From: Parasponia andersonii
Lineage: Eukaryota; Streptophyta; Magnoliopsida; Rosales; Cannabaceae
DNA length: 64,000 nucleotides
Reading direction: 5' to 3'
Assembly: GCA_002914805.1 (NCBI GenBank)
Contig: JXTB01000760.1
Span: forward strand, 18,445-82,444
Of this stretch, positions 47,018 through 55,955 are shown one piece after another. A program made the position numbers and the translations under genes. A model generated the notes under the pieces. That model ran no database searches. It saw only the letters and a program-made list of their open reading frames with translations, and had not been told where the DNA came from. Position 1 is the first letter of the stretch, and the number at the start of each line of letters is the position of its first letter.

Positions 47018-47879
47018 GACCCCCAATTCTGTATATTTGTAAAGCTAATCGTTCATTGTAACTCTTCGAATAAATGATAAAGGACGCCCCATCATTTTTA
47101 GACTATTTTCTTTCGTATCCAACCATTTGTATAAATGACTGTAAGGACTCGATTTCGAATTATTAGTGAGCCTTCCTCAGGTCATGATTACTTAGACTAG
47201 CTTCAGGCATAGGGGTGCAAGCTTTGGCTCATCCGGTTTTGCAGAAATATAACTCTCCTTATAAATTGTTTTGGCAAAGTTCGACCCTCGCGTGTGGCTA
47301 GATTTCTCCGACCCCAAATGGGATCGTGCTCGGAGCCAGCTCCAGGGATTGGTCGACCATTGCTTAGACCCGTCGTTGCAGAGGAGAAGGCCCGGGCTTG
47401 GATCTTATCGGGAACAAACAAGGCATTATCATTCCGACGTCTCCTTAAGAGTCCGCTCTAAACCTGCGCCTCGCCAGTAGGGCTCCTGAGTACTCACCAC
47501 CATTACCCGCGCACTTTGTATTTTTAGGACATAATAAATAGGCTCTAATCTTGATTCTTGCTTTCATGTTTGATTTGTCTCTGGACTACTTCCAATGGGT
47601 AGACTCCAAATCTGTTCACATCCTGACCATGCAAAGAAAGATCTTTCCCTGGCTAGAGTCTGTTTCTTTATAACTTTCCGCGTAACCAAAACACTCCTTA
47701 GGGAGGGTCCACTTCCAACAGGTGGATTCTGATCCTGCCTTCCTTTAGCTTTTTTGTGTAGCTAAGAGTGTTCCTATAGGGGTCCGCTGGCTAGCTTTTT
47801 GGTTACCACGCCCCTTTTTCCTTTGTACATTTTCTTGGATCATCGACAAGTGTCTTTTTTGCATGATTCGACTCCTAGA
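47018..47879. other. Spacer after the antisense gene
   Basis: No ORF supported. Probably its 3' UTR followed by diverged element sequence. Motif CTT(C/T)CAA(C/T)(A/G)GGT repeats around 47588 and 47711. Confidence 0.4.
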
Positions 47880-47929
47880 GTATGATCGTTTTTGAGATTT
47901 GCTGGCGAGTTTTTGGTGCGCAGCTATCT

Positions 47930-49140
47930 CCTCTTCGCACGTTTTCTCGGGTCGTCGACGAGCGACGTGAGTCCCAGAGTGCGAGCATTTTCGAGGTCTG
48001 CTGGCAAGTTTTTGCTTTGCACAGCAGTTTGCCCTTCGCACNNNNNNNNNNNNNNNNNNNNNNNNNNNNNNNNNNNNNNNNNNNNNNNNNNNNNNNNNNN
48101 NNNNNNNNNNNNNNNNNNNNNNNNNNNNNNNNNNNNNNNNNNNNNNNNNNNNNNNNNNNNNNNNNNNNNNNNNNNNNNNNNNNNNNNNNNNNNNNNNNNN
48201 NNNNNNNNNNNNNNNNNNNNNNNNNNNNNNNNNNNNNNNNNNNNNNNNNNNNNNNNNNNNNNNNNNNNNNNNNNNNNNNNNNNNNNNNNNNNNNNNNNNN
48301 NNNNNNNNNNNNNNNNNNNNNNNNNNNNNNNNNNNNNNNNNNNNNNNNNNNNNNNNNNNNNNNNNNNNNNNNNNNNNNNNNNNNNNNNNNNNNNNNNNNN
48401 NNNNNNNNNNNNNNNNNNNNNNNNNNNNNNNNNNNNNNNNNNNNNNNNNNNNNNNNNNNNNNNNNNNNNNNNNNNNNNNNNNNNNNNNNNNNNNNNNNNN
48501 NNNNNNNNNNNNNNNNNNNNNNNNNNNNNNNNNNNNNNNNNNNNNNNNNNNNNNNNNNNNNNNNNNNNNNNNNNNNNNNNNNNNNNNNNNNNNNNNNNNN
48601 NNNNNNNNNNNNNNNNNNNNNNNNNNNNNNNNNNNNNNNNNNNNNNNNNNNNNNNNNNNNNNNNNNNNNNNNNNNNNNNNNNNNNNNNNNNNNNNNNNNN
48701 NNNNNNNNNNNNNNNNNNNNNNNNNNNNNNNNNNNNNNNNNNNNNNNNNNNNNNNNNNNNNNNNNNNNNNNNNNNNNNNNNNNNNNNNNNNNNNNNNNNN
48801 NNNNNNNNNNNNNNNNNNNNNNNNNNNNNNNNNNNNNNNNNNNNNNNNNNNNNNNNNNNNNNNNNNNNNNNNNNNNNNGTTTTCTCGGGTCATCGACGAG
48901 CGACGTGAGTCCCAGAGTGCGAGCACTTTCGAGGTCTGCTGGCAAGTTTTTGCTTTGCACAGCAGTTTACCCTTTGCATATTTTCTCGGGTCATCGACGA
49001 GCGACGTGAGTCCCAGAGTGCGAGCACTTTTGAGGTCTGCTGGCAAGTTTTTGATTTGCACAGCAGTTTACCCTTCGCACGTTTTCTCGGGTCGTCGACG
49101 AGCGACGTGAGTCCCAGAGTGCGAGTACTTTTGAGGTTTA
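47930..49140. repeat. 101-bp tandem array inside the retrotransposon (interrupted by gap)
   Basis: Units start at GTTTTCTCGGGTC: one at 47940 before the gap, then 48879, 48980 and 49081, spaced exactly 101 bases. The shared core is CGTCGACGAGCGACGTGAGTC (near start) and CAGAGTGCGAGCA. Differences between units are few. The 837-N gap (48042-48878) would hold about eight more if correctly sized. A degenerate unit precedes at about 47835. Confidence 0.9.
48042..48878. other. Assembly gap (837 N)
   Basis: Run of N lying inside the 101-bp tandem array, probably an array the assembly could not resolve. Confidence 1.
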
Positions 49141-49146
49141 CTGCTA

Positions 49147-49340
49147 TGGGCTGACCCTACTCCGTAGTTAGCCTTAAACATTGGGTCTGCCTCTGTGGGC
49201 AGACCCTTTCCGTAACAGCATAAAACGTATGTTCTGCCTTCGTGGGCTGACCGTCTTTTCCGCAGCTACACAAAACGTCGGGTCTGCCTTTGTGGACAGA
49301 CCCTTTTTCTGTAGTAGTCCAAAAGATGAATTCATGTGGC
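49147..49340. repeat. Second tandem array, unit about 49 bp
   Basis: Three to four units with GGGCTGACC or GGGCAGACCC at the start and GGGTCTGCCT-TGT at the end; lengths 49, 47 and 50. Directly follows the 101-bp array and is unrelated in sequence. Confidence 0.8.
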
Positions 49341-49422
49341 AAAAAAGGAACTTGACCTGTTTTGGATTTAAACTTTTCAATAATATAAACATTCGCATGG
49401 TCTTACATTATATATATGTGCC

Positions 49423-51123
49423 TTACACGTGATATTTGTTCAAGTGCTGAGCGTTCCATGTGTTCGGCACGTTTTTCCCCGTTTTGAGTTCCTTCAAGAC
49501 ATATGCACCATTGTCGAGCGCTTTAATTACCTCATAGGGTCCGATCTAATTGGAGTCCAGTTTCGAGGAATTCCCCGTTCTGGCTTTTAGGACCCAATCC
49601 CCAGCGTCGAATCGTCGGACACTAATCTTTTTAGTATAGTAAGACCTTGCCTGCTAGTGGTATGAAGCCAGGTAGACCAAGGCCATATTTCTTGTTTCTT
49701 CCAGGAGATCTATGTAACGGCTTAACTGGCGCTCGTTTAGGGGGGCATCTTTTACCACTTCGGAGCGGAGGGTCGGGAGGCCGACCTCGGTCGGGATCAC
49801 AGCCTCTGATCCGTAGACCATGGTGAATGGCATTCTCCCAGTAGACCTCCGCTCTGTGGTTCGATGGGCCCACACAACGGCCGGCAGTTCTTCTAACCAC
49901 TTGCCTTTAGCCTCCTGCAAGTTCTTTTTGATGTTGTTGAATATGGCTTTGTTCGTCGCCTCTGCTTGGCCATTCCCCTGAGGATAGTTCACGGAAGAGA
50001 AACTGAGCCTTATATCATATAGTTCGCACAACTCCTTAAGCTTGGCATTTTGGAACTGTGTGCCGTGGTCGGCGTGTATCTCCTTCGGGATTCCGAATCG
50101 GCAGATTATGTTCTTCCAGATGAAGTTAATCGTGCCTACCTTATTAACTGTCGTGTAGGCTTCGGCCTCTACCCACTTGGTGAAATAGTCCGTGGCCAGC
50201 AGGACGTATCTCTTTCCTCTTGGACTTCTGGGGAGCTCTCCGACGATATCCAGACCCCACTTGGCAAATAGCTAAGGAGTTATGTTCGAATGAAGAATCT
50301 CCGCAGGTTGACGTTTCATCGGGGCGAACCTCTGGCATTTATCACATTTTTTTACGAATTTGGTTGCCTCCGTCATCATGTATGGCCAAAAGTATCTGGC
50401 CGTTAGAGCCTTGTGGGTGAGGCTGCGCCCGCCGGAGTGGTTGCCACATACTCCATCGTGAATCTCCTCCATCAACTTTTGCGCTTCGACGGGGCCTATG
50501 CAGCGTAACATCGGACCCATTGTCGATCTCCTGTATAATTGTTCACCTACCATTGAGTACCTGACAGCTTTTAATCTGACTGACCTTGCTTCCCAGGGGT
50601 CTGTGGGTAGGTTCCCCAACGTCAAATATTGCGTGATGAGCCTCATCCACCCTTCATCAGCAGCGCTAGTTGCGAACACGTGGTGCGCAGGGGTCTGCGG
50701 GGGGTCTGCCATGCTCCCGCCGTCTAAAAGGACCTCTATGCTTTCAGCGGTACCCCCGATTGATGTATTCTTAGCTAGCCCGTTAGCCCTCTGGTTCTTC
50801 TCCCTGGGGATCGGTTCAATATTGAAATTGGCAAAGCGAACTTTTGCCCCCATCACCTTGGAGAAGTACCTGTGCAACCTCGGTTCTTTTACTTCAAAGT
50901 CCCCCCTAACCTGACCCGCGATCAGCTGCGAATCGGTCTTCACGGCGATGCCCTCTACTCCGAAATGTAGTGCCAACTCGAGGCCTTGCAACAATGCCTC
51001 ATACTCTGCCTCGTTATTAGTCGCCTGGAAACCGAGCCTAAATGCTTTCTCAACCCTGAGGCCCGTTGGGGTCTGCAAGACTATCCCGATTCCCGATCCC
51101 GAGGCATTCATGGATCCGTCCAT
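49423..51123 (-). pseudogene. Family B RNase H and integrase
   Basis: A nearly open minus reading. RNase H-type domain at its start: MDGSMNASGSGIG, TNNEAEYEALLQGLELA, VKTDSQLIAGQV, but NQRANGLAK where RADALAK is usual, so the last catalytic Asp is lost. Then the integrase zinc finger (HDGVCGNHSGG ... CDKCQRF), a stop at 50272, and the integrase core: GLDIVGELP, LATDYFTKWVEAEAY, HADHGTQFQN, NYPQGNGQAEATNKAI (D, D and E positions). The C-terminal part has stops near 49654 and 49543 and ends NAQHLNKYHV at 49423. In an active element it would remove primer RNA and insert the cDNA; this copy is broken. Confidence 0.88.
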
Positions 51124-51132
51124 ATAGAGCGT

Positions 51133-51849
51133 CTAGGTTGAAGGGGGGTAGAGCTGTGACATCTGATTCAGGTCATGCCGCTCGCCAAAGGATTCGATTT
51201 CTACCAGAAAATCTGCCATGACCTGCCCTTTCTTTGCCATCCAAGGCTGATACTCGATATCATATACCCCCAGCTCGATGGCCCATTTGGTCAGTCGTCC
51301 CGATAGATCTAGTTTGGCTAAGATTTGGCGGATGGGGAAATCCGTATATACAGTGACCGAGTGTGCCTCAAAATACTGCCGGAGCTTCTTTTTAGCGTTG
51401 ACCAGAGCGAGAACCAGCTTTTCTGCCACACTGTATCAGGTTTCGGTGTCTAGGAGCATGCAGCTTGTATAGAACACCGGCTTTTGTTTACCGTTTTGCT
51501 CGATGAATAGTATGGCACTGATCGCTACTTCGGACACCGCTAAATAAGCGTACAGACGCTCCCTTTCCGATGGGGAAGCCAGGATAGGTGGGTGACTCAG
51601 ATACAGCTTGAGGTCTGCCAGTGCTTTATCCTGTTCTTCCCCCTAGATGGCCGTAGAGTTTTTCTTCAGGCATTGGAAGAAAGACTTGCATCAGTTGGAC
51701 ATCTTGGATACGAATCGGCTGAGAGCGGCTACCTTCCCAGCCAGGCGTTGGACCTCTCGAATGGATGAGGGCCTCTGCACTTTCGCGATCGAGGTCAGCT
51801 GGGTCAGATTTGCTTCAATACCCCTCCGGCTCACGATATATCCCAAGAA
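51133..51849 (-). pseudogene. Family B RT C-terminal end and RNase H-like connection
   Basis: On minus from 51849: QFLGYIVSRRGIEANLTQL, VQRPSSIREVQRLAGKVAAL, then SNxCKSFFQCLK, with stops, then PILASPSERERLYAYLAVS and QNGKQKPVFYTS, then the open part SVAEKLVLALVNAKKKLRQYFEAH, LSGRLTKWAIELGVYDIEYQP. These are RT thumb/connection and the first RNase H-like motifs of Tat pol. The RT palm (with YxDD) is absent upstream. Confidence 0.82.
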
Positions 51850-51986
51850 TTGCCCAGAGGATAGTTTCCCCCTGCCAAGAATCGATCAAATGGTAGACGC
51901 GACGGCGGGATTCAACAGGATGAGCTTTCTGGATGCTTATTCCGGATACAACCAGATCCCCCTGTATGTGGAAGACCAGATCCATA
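51850..51986 (+). pseudogene. RT N-terminal fragment in inverted orientation
   Basis: On plus, opposite to the pol on both sides, about 45 codons read NCPEDSFPLPRIDQMVDATAG, then FNRMSFLDAYSGYNQIPLYV and EDQIH. This is the start of a Tat RT domain. Its left edge joins QFLGYI of the minus-strand RT and its right edge joins GPALL of minus-strand gag, so the piece was flipped within the element. Confidence 0.85.
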
Positions 51987-52766
51987 ATAATAGGGCTGGT
52001 CCCATAAGGGTCGTAGAGAAAACTTTGCAAGTCACAGCCTCGTCCCTGGTCTCTAAGGCCATCTTCTGTTGGAAGTGGTATATGTGGTCGAGGGGGTCAG
52101 TTTTCCCCTCGAACGGCCTGAAGGTCAGGGTCGTGAAGTCTCTCAGCCTGGGTTCCATCTGGATCCAGTCAGCAAAGGCCGTCCGGTTGATGCCTCGCAC
52201 AGTTTGTTCTGCCAGATCATCGAGGGTCTGGCTATGATGGTTGTCGAGTCTCTTACCCAACTCTGTCATCATCTCTTACTTCCAGTCGGGGGGCGTACCC
52301 CCAGGGCTTTCATGGTGTCTTCCGCCCGTTGCCCCCTAGTTTAGAAAGGTCTCAACTGGCTCTGCCGTACCCCCTGCATCCGTGACCCGGACGGGGCAGG
52401 AGCTTCTCCCCGCGGTTGGCTTTCGAACTCTTGTTGGACTTCTTCGTCGAAATCTTCCCTCTGTTGGGTCCTATCTTCACTCGCCAGTAAACCCTCGAGG
52501 CGAGCATTATCTCTGCGTACCTTTGCGACCTCGTCCCTTAGACCCAGAACGGCTTCGTGGGCCATCTCTGCCTTTCTGTTTGCTTCCGCCAAGGCGGCAA
52601 GCATCTGATCCAGTTTCTGCCCCAGATCTGGTCGTTCTTCTCGGGAGCTTCCTTCGGCGTCGGGACGTGTGCTCCTGGTTGTCATTCTTGAGGGTGCCAT
52701 CAGACGTTGTATGGCTTTTTTATTCGGAGAGAGCGGGGTCGTGAGTTTCTTACTCTTTTTTCCCAT
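51987..52766 (-). pseudogene. Family B gag, broken
   Basis: ATG at 52766, 19 bases inside the primer site, opens MGKKSKKLTTPLSPNKK, a coiled coil (DLGQKLDQMLAALAEANRKA, RDEVAKVRRDNARLEGLL), then stops at 52341. After stops near 52270-52340 the gag core continues: INRTAFADWIQMEPRLRDF, FEGKTDPLDHIYHFQQKMAL, CKVFSTTLMGPALL, where it is cut by the inverted RT piece. The zinc knuckle and protease are missing. Confidence 0.8.
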
Positions 52767-52776
52767 GCTCAACTTT

Positions 52777-52794
52777 TTCCCACAGACGGCGCCA
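52777..52794 (-). promoter_or_regulatory. Primer binding site, family B
   Basis: On minus TGGCGCCGTCTGTGGGAA, three bases after the LTR end. The first nine bases match the complement of a plant tRNA-Asp 3' end from memory; the tRNA assignment is tentative. Confidence 0.6.
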
Positions 52795-52797
52795 AAC

Positions 52798-53638
52798 TGT
52801 TGGAGCAGTTTCTCACCAGCCGTCCACGTGTCTCGAACTGCTGACGCTGTATTCTCCAACTGTCCACGTGTCCTTGCTGTCTCAAAGCTCTCTGAACTCC
52901 AAGCAAGATCGGAGAGGCGGGGGTGACTACCTGCAAAAACTCTCCGATGCTTAAGTCAGGGGTTTATCTTTGATACAAGGTAGCAAGGAAAATATTTCAG
53001 TATGAAAAATCTCTCTGTTTCTTATTTACAGACTCTTTTTTGTATATCTGTTTTCTTTTTAGTGTACATCCCCTCTGGGGAACGCATGACTCTTATATAT
53101 GTAGTCCTGAGATAGTGAACCGCCCTGAGATAGTGAACTGCCTGGTTCTCAATCTTAAGACTAAGTACCTTTTACCTCGAAAACTTTTTCAGCAGTCACG
53201 GGCTAAGATTTCGGTGATCTCCTCAGTGCTGCCGTGGCCTGATTTTCGCCGCCTCTTTCGGCTTCAATCTGTCAGGAGTAAGATCTGGGTAAATCGCCGT
53301 TCTGTCAGGACGGCTTGTCCCTGGCACACACTTACCCAGAATCGCATTAAATGCTCTGTCTGGGTTTGGAGCCGTGAGTCGCTTTCCACTGTATTCGGTC
53401 AGAAGACCCTTGAGCTTCTGACCCTCCTGACTGTTGGGGTAAGGGCCGCTGTTCCATGATGGCAGACCCTTGGGGCTTCCGACCCCCAGCTGTCGAGGTT
53501 GGGGTCAGACTGGGCAAAACCGTCTGGGATCAGTGATGGACTCGGCCCTAATCTCGGACGGCCCAATGGCCGATTGTGAGATCACGTGCGATCTGCGTGG
53601 CCTTCTACATGGCATAAGGCTCGGAAACGGGTCCCACA
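52798..53638 (-). repeat. Family B right (5') LTR
   Basis: 841 bp, same ends as the left LTR. Carries a doublet CTGAGATAGTGAAC(C/T)GCC at 53107-53143 where the left LTR has one copy. CACGTG at 52825 and 52865. Confidence 0.93.
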
Positions 53639-53643
53639 GTTGT
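53639..53643. repeat. Target site duplication (right)
   Basis: GTTGT, equal to 42809-42813. Confidence 0.88.
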
Positions 53644-55840
53644 ATTAAGACTTATGTCTTTTGTTATGAACAACAGGTCGTTTTGTTCAAATTTGCTATT
53701 CTCAAACAAATGATCGTTTCTTCTATTCACGTTCGTTTATATTCCAAAATTAATGTTGTTTAGAATTCTAAATGAAATGTCGTTTGTTTCTATGTACAAA
53801 AACAAATCATGATACGTGAGACGAAACATAATATTTCAGAAGAAAACGGGTTAAAAGAAGCGATATATAGTATGCCTAGATATAGAGTTATTTTTGCCAA
53901 TTGGCTTGAATTATAATCATTATATAACTTGGAATTTAAATTTTCAACTTACTTTTATAGTAGGTTATACTAAATTTTGATATTTGAAGCCGATTGTTTT
54001 GGTAAAGACATGTCATCATGTAATTGATACAAAATTCAACCATTTTTAGAGAGTTCGGATAATTTTTATATACATAGTTCTACATTTTCAAAGTCAACAA
54101 CGTCAAATTGCATTTGTTGTAAGAATATATATATATATATTTTGCATAAATGAGTTGATAATATCTTCATTTATGATTATAAAAACTTAATTTAACTTAA
54201 AAGTATTTTGATTATTTAAGATTATTTTACATGATCTATTTTATCAATCGTGTTTAAGGGAATGTGTGAAGAAAAAAATAATTTCATTAAGAAAGAATAT
54301 TCTAGTTATTTAATACTATTTGTACCTAATTGTGTCATTTTATACAGAGTTATTTTTTACCTTTAAAATTTAATAATTGAAGAGTGGAAAAATAAAAATT
54401 ACATGTGGCAATAGACGCACTATTTTAAGAATGCTCTAATTCAAAACTTGACGGACATACTTAGAATTTTATAAGTTTAGAAGGGCAGGCTAAATCTAGA
54501 AAAGACAAAGATTAATTTTGGAAAAAAAATTATATATTATTTACAAGAAAAATAAAATTGAAGAGGAGCAATTGTCCCCTCTGAGCTCATGTAGCTCTGA
54601 CCTCGTAAAATATGAAAAATATTTAAGGGCAGAGCCATGATTTATGTCCACTGCGACTAGAAAAACATTTTATGCATGCTTTAAGGCTTTGATATTTAAT
54701 CTATTTTTAAGTGTGAGCTTTGTATACAGTTAAAAATTTAGAAAGACATAAATATTAGTTTTTTAAATGAAATAAAAAATTAAGTGAGGTACAATCACAT
54801 AGCTCCATTCGGTAATAATTACGAAGTTCTACATTTTTATTTACGTGTGATGTTGAACACTAACCTCATAACATTGCTAGTAAAATATTGATTTGAGCCT
54901 TTCTACATTTTTTTTTCCTCCAGCTGAAATGCATCATAAAGGTTCCACCGAAGAAAAGTGTTACAGATTTGAAATGGGATCAAGTTTAAGGTAATAACTA
55001 TTAAGTGCCCATTTTCAAAGGGAATTTCATTTTTTTGGCACCATTAATTTGATGATGCTTGATTAAACTTGATAATCACACATAAACCGTGAAAAAGATG
55101 AGTACTAGGTAAAGAAGTCGGGTGGGTTTTTTTTTTTTGAAAAAATCATAGTAACTATTTCCACAGCCGCTTGATCATTAGACCTCATATGATACAGCTG
55201 TACACTGAACTACTTTCTACAGTAGTTGACCAAACCCGCCAATCCCATATCAAACGGTCCTTAGTCAAAAGAATAAACCATCATTAATTGACCAAATCAC
55301 CCTTATACGCTATACCTCATTGCATATAGTCCTTTGCCAGAAATGTAAGGGCATTACTGAAACTTCGATTTCTTTGTTGGGACAATTATGGTAATTCAAT
55401 TAATTATTCCATCGTTATCCTGTTGCCTTTATGTAAGGGACAAGACAATTTTTAATTCTGTTCACCGCTTTATCTTTATCTTTTTTTTTTCGGCGGTTAT
55501 CTTTATCTCTTAAATTGTTTTTGGAAAAAAAGAGATACCTCTCTGGAGCCTTTTTCACAGTTACATATTTACCCCGGAGTTATTTGTCCACAGTCTAAGG
55601 ATAGGGGTAATTCGGTTAATTCGACCATTGTGCGGCGGTTGAAGGTGGGGAAGAAGGAAGGAGGAGGCTTGCACCTAATTACATTTCTACCTTTGACCAT
55701 TTCCAACAGAGTGGGTAAAAACCCGGGGTAGTATTGGCTATTCACGTGGGTAAACAAAGGGACATTTTCGTCATTTCAAAATTATGAAGAGGATAGATAG
55801 AGAGAGACAGAGAGAAGAAGAGAGAGACAGACAGAGATAG
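53644..55840. other. Intergenic, no gene seen
   Basis: AT-rich; (AT)n near 54127-54140; no coding similarity found. Confidence 0.4.
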
Positions 55841-55843
55841 AGG

Positions 55844-55868
55844 AAGGAAGAGAGAGAGAGAGAGCAGG

Positions 55869-55904
<36 letters not shown>
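55844..55904. repeat. (AG)n tract in the leader of the SWIB gene
   Basis: Two GA runs separated by CAGGGAGG, ending about 50 bases before the ATG at 55956; probably in the 5' UTR. Confidence 0.9.
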
Positions 55905-55905
<1 letters not shown>

Positions 55906-55955
55906 CCGTTTAAGTCCGTTTTTTCAGTTAATATATGAGGTGAGGGAGAAGAGCC

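Larger units (their letters stand above)
42814..53638 (-). mobile_element. Family B Tat-like Ty3/gypsy element, complete ends, with antisense gene
   Basis: LTRs 42814-43637 and 52798-53638, TSD GTTGT, polypurine tract inside the left LTR and PBS inside the right one; hence oriented minus. On minus from the right: gag, RT/RNase H-like region, RNase H, integrase (to 49423). On plus between the left LTR and the integrase: a TATA box and an intron-containing gene (43979-47017), then a 101-bp array with an N gap and a ~49-bp array. Protease and most of RT are lost and coding parts carry stops, so it is not autonomous. About 10.8 kb including 837 N. Confidence 0.92.

Noticed and set aside
47745..49061. 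ORFs of 338-438 codons around the second gap
   Set aside because: Made of N and of translated 101-bp tandem repeats; no coding evidence.
47930..49140. CRISPR-like array of regular repeats
   Set aside because: The units are continuous 101-bp tandem repeats without unique spacers, in a plant retrotransposon.
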